From Shinella sp. H4-D48 (GTDB taxonomy: Bacteria > Pseudomonadota > Alphaproteobacteria > Rhizobiales > Rhizobiaceae), in the NCBI RefSeq assembly GCF_022637395.1, contig NZ_CP093338.1, positions 1 to 64,000 of the forward strand: a stretch of 64,000 nucleotides of DNA, read 5' to 3'. Below are positions 10,507 through 18,519 of the stretch, in pieces. The first letter of the stretch is position 1. The number at the start of each line of letters is the position of its first letter. A program made the translations under genes and the position numbers. A model generated the notes under the pieces. That model saw only the letters and a program-made list of their open reading frames with translations, had not been told where the DNA came from and made no database searches.

Positions 10507-10599
10507 TGTTTAATCGATCGCTTTCGAACGTCGGTGCTTCTTTCACGCCGGCGCGCCGGCTCCATGCAAAGCCGCGCGATCCGCAATGATCGAACGGCG

Positions 10600-10983
10600 T
10601 CAGGCGATATCCGCAGGCGGCGCACGCGCCGCCGATGTCACGAGATGGCTATCGGCGAAAGAACGCGTGCGGCCCGGTCCCACGCCGGCAGCAGAGCAGA
10701 ACGCCCCGAAGAACGCGGCTTCATGCTCACAGACCAGCTCGACACCGCGCCCGTCCGAAGACATCAGCTTTCCGGCGACCTGCCCCTTCGCCCCCTCCAC
10801 ACGCGCGGAAGCAGCAAGAGAACCGGCGCTCTTCTGCGTGCCATGGACAAGGACGCGTGGGGTCACGCTACCAGATGCGGGAGCCGAGAGCGCGAATGCC
10901 AGGAGCAGAATGCAGGTGAACGTAGAGCAGAGGAGGCAGAACGCCGGATAAAACGGCCGATACTGTCGCCTTGATCCCGTCAA
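10600..10983 (-). CDS. Possible small secreted protein, unrecognised
   Basis: This is a weak candidate of 127 residues. If it starts at the TTG at 10983, preceded by AGGCAGG, the product has a credible signal peptide: a basic n-region (SRRQYR), a hydrophobic stretch rich in Leu, Phe and Cys, then ALSAPASG as a cleavage site. The mature part is about 90 residues with two later cysteines (VCEHEAAF and GAFCSAAG) and no family I recognise. GC at third codon positions looks moderately high but not decisive. Competing readings of the same DNA exist on the plus strand. It could equally be non-coding leader DNA upstream of mnhA. Confidence 0.3.
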   Translation of the reverse strand: MTGSRRQYRPFYPAFCLLCSTFTCILLLAFALSAPASGSVTPRVLVHGTQKSAGSLAASARVEGAKGQVAGKLMSSDGRGVELVCEHEAAFFGAFCSAAGVGPGRTRSFADSHLVTSAARAPPADIA

Positions 10984-11013
10984 ACGCCTGCCTTTCGATT
11001 CGCTTGTCTTTGA

Positions 11014-11031
11014 TGGATATTTTCGTATCCA
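11014..11031. promoter_or_regulatory. Perfect inverted repeat in a non-coding stretch
   Basis: TGGATA and TATCCA are separated by 6 nt (TTTTCG). The repeat lies in the roughly 390-bp stretch 10984-11377 in which I see no convincing gene. It could be an operator for an unidentified regulator or a small RNA hairpin. A second inverted repeat, TTTTTCC / GGAAAAA with an 8-nt spacer, lies near 11119-11140. Nothing else recognisable was seen in this stretch. Confidence 0.35.
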
Positions 11032-11377
11032 GACAATACGTTGGCCGGATCGGCGCTGTCCACCCGCGAGCATGAAATTTTTCCAAAATTGCAACGATTT
11101 GCCGCGCACGGCAGGATGTTTTTCCGTTTCGAAGGAAAAACCGTGTTCCGCACGGCGTGCAGGCCGGCTTGATGCCCCGCCCCTTTGGGCGCATCCTAGC
11201 AAGGCGAATCGCACATAGCAGGCCCGCCTGTGGTCCCGCTCGGGGCATGCAGGGCGGATGAAGTCCGATCATGCGGGAGCTGTCTCCAAGCGGTCGAAAA
11301 AATTGCGTGCTCTGGCCTCGGCAATCCCACCGCAGCGCATGGCACGACATCAATTCACTCTCACTCGAGGACCAGCG

Positions 11378-11686
11378 ATGACGGATACGCGAAGGGAATG
11401 GATCAGCAAGAGAGCCTATACGATCTGGGAGGACGCCGGCCGGCCGGATGGCCGCGACGCGGAGCACTGGAATCAGGCCGAGCGGGAGCACGCCGATTTC
11501 GAAACGGGTGCAGTCGCCAAAAAGACCGCCAGGAAGCCGTTGATCGAAATCTCCGGCAAGGCAAAGCCGGCAAAGGAACAGACAGTCAAGACGAAGAAGA
11601 AGGAAGCCAAGGCGGAAAAGCCCGCGCCGGTGAAAACTCCCGCTAAGGCAAAACCGGCGAAAGTCGCGGCCGACAAGCCGGTCTGA
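11378..11686 (+). CDS. DUF2934 protein with Lys/Ala/Pro-rich tail
   Basis: This is a 102-residue protein. Residues 1-38 form the DUF2934 domain, recognised by EWISKRAYTIWEDAGRPDG and HWNQAEREH, a short helical motif common in rhizobia and of unknown function. The rest is a low-complexity tail of repeated AKPAK-type units rich in Lys, Ala and Pro, likely disordered and positively charged like histone H1-type tails, which suggests nucleic-acid binding (inference). The ATG at 11378 has a CGAGG Shine-Dalgarno; 40 in-frame codons upstream lack any conserved sequence. It is not obviously operonic with the gene at 11790. Confidence 0.75.
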   Translation: MTDTRREWISKRAYTIWEDAGRPDGRDAEHWNQAEREHADFETGAVAKKTARKPLIEISGKAKPAKEQTVKTKKKEAKAEKPAPVKTPAKAKPAKVAADKPV

Positions 11687-11789
11687 TCGCCGAAGGGAGG
11701 CCGTTGCGCCCGCCGCGGCGTCCTGCCCCCTTGGAAGCCGGCGAAAAGCGCTCTATCTGGACCTCGACCACTCCCAAGACGAGGTTCCC

Positions 11790-12152
11790 GTGCGCTGGAT
11801 ATACATGCTGGCCGGCCTTTTCATGACGGCGCTCGGCATTGTCGGCGCCTTCCTGCCACTGTTGCCGACCACGCCGTTCCTTCTCGTCGCGGTCTGGTGC
11901 TTCTCGCGATCCTCGCCGCGTCTCGAGCAATGGCTGCTCAACCACCGCACGCTCGGACCACCGCTGACGAACTGGCGACGCGAAGGTGCCATCTCGGCAC
12001 GGGCGAAAACGATGGCTGTCTCCCTGATCGTCGCGAGCTACGGCTTCTTCTGGTATCGCACACAGCCATCGCCACTTTTAGCGATCATCGTCGGGCTGGT
12101 GCTAGCGGGAAGCGCCACCTTCATCCTCACGCGCCCGCTGCCGAAAGGTTGA
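11790..12152 (+). CDS. YbaN/DUF454-family inner membrane protein
   Basis: This 120-residue membrane protein is of the DUF454 family (E. coli YbaN). The signature GIVGAFLPLLPTTPFLLVAVWCFSRSSPR is at residues 17-45, followed by two more hydrophobic helices in the C-terminal half. Function is unknown in the family. The start is the GTG at 11790 with GAGG upstream, which gives the expected N-terminus; the first ATG is five codons later. Its stop is one base before the photolyase ATG, so the two genes are probably co-transcribed. Confidence 0.85.
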   Translation: MRWIYMLAGLFMTALGIVGAFLPLLPTTPFLLVAVWCFSRSSPRLEQWLLNHRTLGPPLTNWRREGAISARAKTMAVSLIVASYGFFWYRTQPSPLLAIIVGLVLAGSATFILTRPLPKG

Positions 12153-12153
12153 G

Positions 12154-13596
12154 ATGGTGACGAAGAACGAAGCGCCCGTCATTGTCTGGTTCCGCAAGGA
12201 CCTCCGCCTGGATGACAATGCTGCCCTTACCGCGGCCACCGACACGGGACGTCCGGTGATCCCCGTCTATATCCGCGAGCCGGTCACAGCGGGCACAGGG
12301 CCGCTGGGTGCCGCCCAAGCCTGGTGGCTGCATCACGCGCTCGCCTCGCTCGAGACATCGCTGAAAAAAGCCGGTTCACCGCTCGTGTTGCGCCACGGCG
12401 CGGCAAACAGTGCTCTTCGAGCGCTGATCGAAGAGACGGGCGCTGACACACTTTACTGGAACCGCAGGCACGATCCGGCGGGCATTTCCATCGATACGGA
12501 GATAAAGCGCGATCTCAGGGCCAAGGGTATCGATGTGCGCAGTTTCGCCGGGCAGCTGCTGCACGATCCGACGCGCCTGCTGACAGGCGAGAAAAAGCCC
12601 TATCGGGTCTATACGCCCTTCTGGAAGGCGCTGGAACGCGAAGGCGAGCCGCCGGAACCGATCGACGCACCGACGGCCCTCAAAGCTCCAGCGAAAGCGT
12701 CGCCGTCCGATACGCTCGATGATTGGGAACTGTTGCCTGCCAAACCCGATTGGGCAGCGTCCTTCAAGGAAATCTGGACGCCCGGCGAGGCGGCAGCACA
12801 TGAACGCCTAGACGACTTCGTGGAAGGCGCCATCGCGGGCTACAAGATGGACCGCGACCACCCCTCACTCGACGCCACCTCCAGAATGTCGCCCTATCTG
12901 GCGCTCGGTGAAATCTCCCCTGCCCGCGTCTGGCATGCGACGCGGGGCCTGAAAGCGCCGGTGGACGACGTGATCCATTTCCGCAAGGAACTGGCCTGGC
13001 GGGAGTTCTGCCACCATCTGCATTTCCATTTTCCCGCGCTTGCCGAAAAGAACTGGAACGAGCGCTTCGACGACTTTCCGTGGGAGAAGGCGGGCACGGA
13101 TTTCGAGCTGTGGACGCGGGGCATGACGGGCTACCCGATCGTCGATGCCGGCATGCGCCAGCTTTGGCAGCACGGCTGGATGCACAACCGTGTTCGCATG
13201 ATCACGGCATCGTTCCTCATCAAGCATCTGATGATCGACTGGCGGCACGGCGAGAAATGGTTTCGCGATACGCTGGTGGACGCGGACGCGGCTTCGAACC
13301 CTGCCAACTGGCAATGGGTGGCGGGATCGGGCGCGGACGCCTCGCCCTTCTTCCGCATCTTCAATCCCATCCTGCAGGGCGAAAAATTCGATCCTGATGG
13401 CGCCTATGTCCGCGCCTTCGTGCCGGAACTGGAGCATCTCGACGCGGCCTTCATCCACAAGCCGTTCGATGCGCCCGCGGACATGCTGAAAAAGGCAGGG
13501 GTCGAGCTGGGCGCGACCTATCCCAAGCCGATCGTCGATCACGCCAAGGCGCGCGAACGCGCCCTGGCGGCCTATAAATCCTTGAAGACCGCCTGA
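12154..13596 (+). CDS. phrB: Deoxyribodipyrimidine photolyase (CPD photolyase)
   Basis: This 480-residue class I photolyase repairs cyclobutane pyrimidine dimers with light using FAD. The N-terminal alpha/beta domain begins VIVWFRKDLRLDDNAAL and would hold the antenna cofactor. The C-terminal helical FAD domain carries the diagnostic ELAWREFCHHLHFHFP, TGYPIVDAGMRQLWQHGWMHNRVRM and NWQWVAGSGADASPFFRIFNP segments, which include the Trp electron-transfer chain region. Start and length match the family. The gene runs tail-to-tail with phnN with a single base between the two stop codons, so there is no room for a terminator between them. Confidence 0.95.
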   Translation: MVTKNEAPVIVWFRKDLRLDDNAALTAATDTGRPVIPVYIREPVTAGTGPLGAAQAWWLHHALASLETSLKKAGSPLVLRHGAANSALRALIEETGADTLYWNRRHDPAGISIDTEIKRDLRAKGIDVRSFAGQLLHDPTRLLTGEKKPYRVYTPFWKALEREGEPPEPIDAPTALKAPAKASPSDTLDDWELLPAKPDWAASFKEIWTPGEAAAHERLDDFVEGAIAGYKMDRDHPSLDATSRMSPYLALGEISPARVWHATRGLKAPVDDVIHFRKELAWREFCHHLHFHFPALAEKNWNERFDDFPWEKAGTDFELWTRGMTGYPIVDAGMRQLWQHGWMHNRVRMITASFLIKHLMIDWRHGEKWFRDTLVDADAASNPANWQWVAGSGADASPFFRIFNPILQGEKFDPDGAYVRAFVPELEHLDAAFIHKPFDAPADMLKKAGVELGATYPKPIVDHAKARERALAAYKSLKTA

Positions 13597-13597
13597 C

Positions 13598-14194
13598 CTA
13601 ACCGTTCGCAGCCAGAGTGGCTGCCAGAAGCGACACGAGCGCTTCTCCGGCATCCTCCAACGCGCCGCTGTTGTCGATGACGACGGTGTCGGCTGCAACA
13701 ACGATTTCCGGAGCAGCGCGAGCAAGGCGCTTGCGGATCGCATCCGCAGTCTCGCGGCCCCGAGCCGCGAGCCGCTCGGCAAGGATGTCCGGGCGGGCCG
13801 TGACCAGCACGACTGTGAGACGGGGATAGGCCGCCACAAAAGCCGGAAGTGCCGAACGGCTGCCATTCGCAACCAACGTCACGCCATTCTCCAGTTGCGC
13901 CAGCGTCTCTGCGGGAATGCCGTAGGAAAGGCCATGGGCCTCCCATGACACGGCAAAGCCGCCTTCCGATCTGCGCCGTGCAAAGCCCTCTGCATCGGTG
14001 GCCTCATGCGCCTCCCCGCCGGCGTCCGCAGGTCGGGTAATGACGCGGCGCACGAACTGCACGCATGACTCGCGGGCGAAATGACGGGCGGCGTAAGACA
14101 TGACACTGTCCTTGCCCGCGCCGCTCGGACCGACGACCACAACAATCGTGCCAGCGGCAGTCGGCAGCGCTTGCGGGTTCGCTTCTACGCTCAT
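13598..14194 (-). CDS. phnN: Ribose 1,5-bisphosphate phosphokinase
   Basis: This 198-residue P-loop kinase phosphorylates ribose 1,5-bisphosphate to PRPP, the last step that returns the ribose from C-P lyase turnover to metabolism. Walker A VVGPSGAGKDS is at residues 20-30, followed by a guanylate-kinase-like fold with VRRVITRPADAGGE. It is the last gene of the phnC-to-phnN transcript; its ATG overlaps the phnM stop by 4 nt. Length is as in E. coli PhnN. Confidence 0.93.
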   Translation of the reverse strand: MSVEANPQALPTAAGTIVVVVGPSGAGKDSVMSYAARHFARESCVQFVRRVITRPADAGGEAHEATDAEGFARRRSEGGFAVSWEAHGLSYGIPAETLAQLENGVTLVANGSRSALPAFVAAYPRLTVVLVTARPDILAERLAARGRETADAIRKRLARAAPEIVVAADTVVIDNSGALEDAGEALVSLLAATLAANG

Positions 14195-15336
14195 GCCACC
14201 CGGCGACCCTGGCGCCAGACTGAACGAACGACCGGCACGCCATCTGGTCGGCGCACGCGCACGATATCGGCGCGCAGGTCCGCGGCAATCGCACCGCGAT
14301 CATCGAGACCGACAGTGCGCGCGGGCGTGGTCGAGACCATCGCGATCGCCGTTGGCAGGTCGATGCCTTCGACCTCGTCGGCCAGAATGAAGGGCGCATG
14401 CATCAGACTGAAGGGCACATAGTCGGAGGACAGAACGTCGAGCACCCCAATCTTGGCAAGGTCGCGCGCGGCGATATTGCCGGAATGGGATTTGCCGCGC
14501 ACGATGTTTGGGGCGCCCATGAGCACGCTCATGCCCGCGCCGTGCGATGCTTTGGCCGCTTCGACGCTGGTCGGGAATTCGGCCAGACGGATACCGTAGC
14601 CAATGGCCTCCTCGACATGCTCGAGCGTCGCGTCGTCATGGCTGGCGACCGAGATATTGCGCGCCGCGCAGGATGCGGCGATGGCATCGCGATGCGGTTT
14701 GGCATAGCGAGCCGAAAGCTCCTGCTGCCGTTTGCAGAATTCCGCGAACTCGGCATCCGAAAGACCGCGCTTCTTCTGGTAGTAGAGAACGTACTGATCC
14801 ATGGTCTGGAATTGCCGCTGCCCCGGCGCGTGATCCATCAGTGAGACGAGACGGACCATCGGATCGTTCTCGAATTCTGCGTAATGATCCAATACATTAT
14901 CCGTAGAAACTTCACACCGAAGATGAATGAGATGTTCCGCTCGCAAACGGTCTTCGGCCTGCGCCTCGGAAAGCGCGTCGGCCATGGCGCGCATCTCGCC
15001 CTGTTCGAAACCACCGTCCGAATCCGAGCCCATGCGCAGACAATCGAAGACGGTAGTGATGCCTGACGTGACCACCTGCGCATCATGGGACTGAATGGCT
15101 GCGGTCTTGCCCCAGCGAACGCCGGGACGCGGCGAGTAATGCGCCTCGAGGTGGTCGGTGTGAAGCTCGACAAGACCAGGAATGAGAAAATCGCCTTCCA
15201 TGTCTTCGCCGACCGTTGACGGACCTTCGGAGATATCGGCGATGAGGCCGTCGCGCATGATCAGTGAGCCACTGAGAACCCGGTCCTCAAGTATAATTTT
15301 CGCATTGGAAAGAATGGTTTCGCGGGTCATCTTCAT
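14191..15336 (-). CDS. phnM: Alpha-D-ribose 1-methylphosphonate 5-triphosphate diphosphatase
   Basis: This 381-residue amidohydrolase-superfamily enzyme removes pyrophosphate from ribose 1-phosphonate 5-triphosphate to give the PhnJ substrate. The metal-binding VELHTDHLEAH segment near residue 57 replaces the HxH of the superfamily, and SVASHDDATLEHVEEA (about 230-245) and LSSDYVPFS (about 310) are conserved PhnM signatures. The start overlaps the stop of the DUF1045 gene by 4 nt. It is placed in the transport/processing half of the phn cluster, as in Sinorhizobium-type loci. Confidence 0.95.
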   Translation of the reverse strand: MKMTRETILSNAKIILEDRVLSGSLIMRDGLIADISEGPSTVGEDMEGDFLIPGLVELHTDHLEAHYSPRPGVRWGKTAAIQSHDAQVVTSGITTVFDCLRMGSDSDGGFEQGEMRAMADALSEAQAEDRLRAEHLIHLRCEVSTDNVLDHYAEFENDPMVRLVSLMDHAPGQRQFQTMDQYVLYYQKKRGLSDAEFAEFCKRQQELSARYAKPHRDAIAASCAARNISVASHDDATLEHVEEAIGYGIRLAEFPTSVEAAKASHGAGMSVLMGAPNIVRGKSHSGNIAARDLAKIGVLDVLSSDYVPFSLMHAPFILADEVEGIDLPTAIAMVSTTPARTVGLDDRGAIAADLRADIVRVRRPDGVPVVRSVWRQGRRVA

Positions 15337-16040
15337 GCAGTCTTTCTGTTGGCGGCTCCCCCCAGAGGGAAGAGCGAATGGACGGTGAAATCGGCGCCGC
15401 GCGACGGCTCTCGGAAGAGTGCCAGCCCGCCAAGCGTCAGCGGGCGGTCATGGAAATCGGCGAAATGGTCGAGAAGGACGGCCTCCATTCCATCTCGACT
15501 TTCGGCCGGGACGCGGCCGGTCAGCGTCATGTGGAAGCGGAACTCGTCAAAGACATAGGGATAGCCCCACTGCACCAGATTTTGGCGCTCTGCGGTACCC
15601 AGCTCATCCGGCCTGCGGCGCGCTATGTCGGCAGAGGTGAGCGGCGCGCGAAAACGTTCGAAGCGCCGGACGACCTCGCCGGCAAAGCTTTGCAACGGCG
15701 CGCAATGATCGCCGGGCACCAGTGCGAAGAAGGACCCGAGACGTCCGACGACGAGTTGCGGAATATCGACAGCTTCCGTTTCGCAAACGAAACGGCCGAG
15801 TTCGGCGACAAGCTCGGCTTCGCTGCGGCCTTCGGCCAATGCGAACGGCGCCTTCAGGGTGGCGTGGAAACCATAGCGGCGCGGATCTGCCGTCAGCCCT
15901 GCCATGGCGGACGCCTCGAAGCCGCTAACGGCCGGCTGTTCCAGAGCCGCGCCGGTAAAGGCGTTCCGTCCCAGCCAGCGCTGGGCGGCAAGCGTCAGCG
16001 GGTCGCTGGCAGGCGGGGTGAAATAAAGGGCGTATCGCAA
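15333..16040 (-). CDS. DUF1045 putative 2H phosphoesterase of phosphonate metabolism
   Basis: This 235-residue protein belongs to the DUF1045 family found in phosphonate operons. It has the two HxT motifs of the 2H phosphoesterase superfamily, GFHATLKAPF and FRFHMTLTG, which in related enzymes hydrolyse 2',3'- or 1,2-cyclic phosphates. The operon has no phnP, so this gene may supply the cyclic ribose phosphodiesterase step (inference). The family begins (M)RYALYFTP; here that methionine aligns with a TTG codon at 16040, preceded by AGGA at 8 nt. An upstream ATG at 16121 would add 27 non-conserved residues and nearly reach phnE2. The TTG start therefore looks more likely. Confidence 0.85.
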   Translation of the reverse strand: MRYALYFTPPASDPLTLAAQRWLGRNAFTGAALEQPAVSGFEASAMAGLTADPRRYGFHATLKAPFALAEGRSEAELVAELGRFVCETEAVDIPQLVVGRLGSFFALVPGDHCAPLQSFAGEVVRRFERFRAPLTSADIARRRPDELGTAERQNLVQWGYPYVFDEFRFHMTLTGRVPAESRDGMEAVLLDHFADFHDRPLTLGGLALFREPSRGADFTVHSLFPLGGAANRKTA

Positions 16041-16133
16041 AGGCTCATTCCTGTGAAACTCGTTCGACGCCGCCCGTGAAGGCGACGCCGGATCATGAAA
16101 GGATTCCTGTGGCAGCATCATGCCGCCACGCCA

Positions 16134-17480
16134 TCAATGCATCGGTTTTCCGATCAGCCGCGACCGCAGCGCATTGGAAATACCATCGAAAACGAAGACG
16201 ACGAGGAGGATCAGCACCACCATATAGGCTACCTTGTCCCAATCGGCATTCGTGCCCATCGCCTCCAGCAGCTTCAGGCCGATGCCGCCGGCACCAACGG
16301 CGCCGATGATCGTCGCAGACCGGGTGTTCGATTCCCAAAAATAAAGCGACTGGGAGACGAAGACCGGCAGAACCTGGGGCAGCACGCCGAACCGGTTGAC
16401 GGCTATGGACGATGCCCCGACTGACTTCACCCCCTCGCGCTGCTTATCGTCGACATTCTCCAGCGCCTCGGCATAGACCTTACCAAGCGCGCCCGTATCC
16501 GTGAAGAAGATGGCGGCGATGCCGGGGATCGGCCCCGGGCCGAACCCACGCGTGAAGAACAGCGCCCAGATCAGCATGTCGATCGACCGCAGGAAATCGA
16601 AGAGCCGCTTCATGCCCCAGTTCGCCGCGCGGTTCAGGGTGATGTTGCGGGCGGCGATGAAGGCGAGCGGCAACGCGAACAATGTGCCGAGAAGCGTGCC
16701 GACGAACGCCATCACCAGCGTCTGAAGCAGCTTGGACAAAATGTCGGCGTGCTGCCAGGCGGTGTTGCCGAGAAAGTCATCGACCATATGGCGGATGTTC
16801 GAACGACCCGTATCGACGCGCTCAGCCAGGAAGGCGAGGTTGGTGAGTTCGCCAAACGATTTCCCCCAGAATGGCGAACGAATGTCAAAGAAGAAGTTTG
16901 CCCAGCCGAGGAAGCGGCGCTGAACATAGACCTGCGAGCCGCGGATCTCAGCACTTCCCTCGAACCCGTAATCGACCATCACCTTGGTCCCGTCGAACAC
17001 GACGCCTGCGGGCGCGCCCTCTGGCGGCACCACGCCATCAGCCGTGATGGCGACCGGATAGACTGTGCCGCCAACAAGGATATCAACGCGGTCGGGATGG
17101 ACATCCAGCCGGTTATCCTCGCCTTCATAGATCACGCTGTAACCACCGTCGGCCATCGGACGAAGCCAGTCGATATCCGCACCCTCGGGATATTGCCGGC
17201 GGCTCGACCATTGCGGCACGACGGCACCATCGACAAAGCGCAGACGCGGCTGCGCGCGCCAGGAATACCAATCCTGCACATAGATGGCGGCACGGTCCCA
17301 GCGCCCCTGCATGAAGGCCGGGCCGACATTGAAGGCGGCAAAGCAGATGGTGAGATAGATGGCTGTAATGCCGACACACAACGCCAGCCCCCAACGCTGC
17401 CAGAAACTGCGCCGGAAGATATCGGGATAGGTGGCCAGAAGCCGGTCGCGCTCGGCGGCGTGGATCATGGTTGTCGACAT
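16134..17480 (-). CDS. phnE2: Phosphonate/phosphate ABC permease 2 (PhoT-type)
   Basis: This 448-residue inner membrane permease has one helix near residues 30-52, then an unusually long soluble segment (about 55-245, containing EGEDNRLDVHPDRVDILVGG), and the transport domain with five helices at about 260-440 (TLLGTLFALPLAFIAARN, EALENVDDKQREGVKSVGAS, the EAA-type coupling loop). E. coli PhnE is much shorter; the layout resembles PhoT of the Sinorhizobium phoCDET system, which moves both phosphate and phosphonates. The ATG at 17480 overlaps the phnE1 stop (TGATG). The long insert probably lies in the periplasm and may touch the binding protein (inference). Confidence 0.92.
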   Translation of the reverse strand: MSTTMIHAAERDRLLATYPDIFRRSFWQRWGLALCVGITAIYLTICFAAFNVGPAFMQGRWDRAAIYVQDWYSWRAQPRLRFVDGAVVPQWSSRRQYPEGADIDWLRPMADGGYSVIYEGEDNRLDVHPDRVDILVGGTVYPVAITADGVVPPEGAPAGVVFDGTKVMVDYGFEGSAEIRGSQVYVQRRFLGWANFFFDIRSPFWGKSFGELTNLAFLAERVDTGRSNIRHMVDDFLGNTAWQHADILSKLLQTLVMAFVGTLLGTLFALPLAFIAARNITLNRAANWGMKRLFDFLRSIDMLIWALFFTRGFGPGPIPGIAAIFFTDTGALGKVYAEALENVDDKQREGVKSVGASSIAVNRFGVLPQVLPVFVSQSLYFWESNTRSATIIGAVGAGGIGLKLLEAMGTNADWDKVAYMVVLILLVVFVFDGISNALRSRLIGKPMH

Positions 17481-18460
17481 CAGACAGCTCCCCGTGCGGT
17501 GTCCAGGAACTGCTGGCCAATCAGGCGCCGGCGCAGCCACGACGAGAACTGGTCGACCGCGATGATGGTGACGAGCAGGAGGATGACGATCGCGTAGGTT
17601 TTGGCGGCATGGTCGCGGCCGATGGCAAGGCGGAACACCTCGCCGATCCCGCCGCCGCCGACGGCCCCGATGATGGTCGAGGCGCGCACGTTGATCTCGG
17701 CGCGCAGCAGCGTGTAGGACACGAAATTCGGCAGGACCTGGGGAACGATAGCGTAGCGCACGCGCTCGACCCAGCTCGCTCCGGTGGCGCGCAGCCCCTC
17801 GTCCGGCCGCATGTCAACATTCTCCACGACCTCGAAGAACAGCTTGCCGAGCGCGCCGATCGTGTGGATCGTGATCGCCACAATGGCGGCAATCGGCCCG
17901 ATGGACAGGATGGCCGTCAGAAGACCGGCGACCACGATTTCCGGAAAGGCGCGCATGACTTCCATGATACGCCGCACGACCCAGCGCGTGGCGCCCGCGC
18001 CGACGAGATTGGTCGAGGCGAAGAAGCACAGCAGGAAGGCCAGCACGAAGCCGATGATCGTCGCGATCAGCGCGATGTTCACGGTGATGATCAGCTGGTA
18101 GATGAAATGCGGGATGTAGAAGCCGTCGGTGATGTAGACCCGCTCGGACGTGTAATCATAACGCAGCGACCCATCGGCATAGGGCGACGGCAGGTCGAAC
18201 ATCGCCCGCACGATTTCCATCGGGCTATCGGGCACGAAATTTCGGATGAAATCGAAGACGTAGGGCAGACGTTCGAAGAACTTGCCGGAATTCGCACTGT
18301 TGGCGAAATCGAGCGACGCCCAGAGTGCCACGAGGAAGACGATGATCGCGATGGCGGTATAGACCCGCCGCGTCCTCAGCTGTTGCTGATAGTGCCGCAT
18401 CACCGCGGCGGCGGACGGTCCAAGACCGCTCATCGTGTTTTCAGCTGTGCCGGACGCCAT
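17480..18460 (-). CDS. phnE1: Phosphonate/phosphate ABC permease 1 (PhoE-type)
   Basis: This 326-residue permease has a first helix at about 35-52 (VYTAIAIIVFLVALWASL), a short periplasmic insert, and a transport domain at about 120-315. It carries the EAA-type loop FFEVVENVDMRPDEGLRATGAS and the GAVGGGGIG motif shared with phnE2. Together the two permeases form a heterodimeric channel for the PhnC ATPase. It corresponds in order to PhoE of the rhizobial phoCDET locus. It is separated from phnD by 59 nt that hold a hairpin. Confidence 0.93.
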   Translation of the reverse strand: MASGTAENTMSGLGPSAAAVMRHYQQQLRTRRVYTAIAIIVFLVALWASLDFANSANSGKFFERLPYVFDFIRNFVPDSPMEIVRAMFDLPSPYADGSLRYDYTSERVYITDGFYIPHFIYQLIITVNIALIATIIGFVLAFLLCFFASTNLVGAGATRWVVRRIMEVMRAFPEIVVAGLLTAILSIGPIAAIVAITIHTIGALGKLFFEVVENVDMRPDEGLRATGASWVERVRYAIVPQVLPNFVSYTLLRAEINVRASTIIGAVGGGGIGEVFRLAIGRDHAAKTYAIVILLLVTIIAVDQFSSWLRRRLIGQQFLDTARGAV

Positions 18461-18480
18461 GCCGCTTTCTCCTGTGGGAC

Positions 18481-18503
18481 GGATGGCGCCTGAAGCGCCA
18501 CCC
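18481..18503 (-). repeat. Intercistronic hairpin between phnD and phnE1
   Basis: On the minus strand a 9-bp stem (GGGTGGCGC / GCGCCATCC, one G-U) with a 5-nt loop lies just after the phnD stop and before phnE1. No T tract follows in that direction. It probably stabilises the phnD part of the message, giving more binding protein than permease. Confidence 0.6.
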
Positions 18504-18519
18504 GTTTTTTTGATGGCGA

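Noticed and set aside
7765-10974. Two long plus-strand frames opposite mnhA (434 and 612 codons)
   Set aside because: Composition is dominated by Arg, Gln, Glu and His, typical of antisense frames to membrane protein genes; mnhA is clearly the coding strand.
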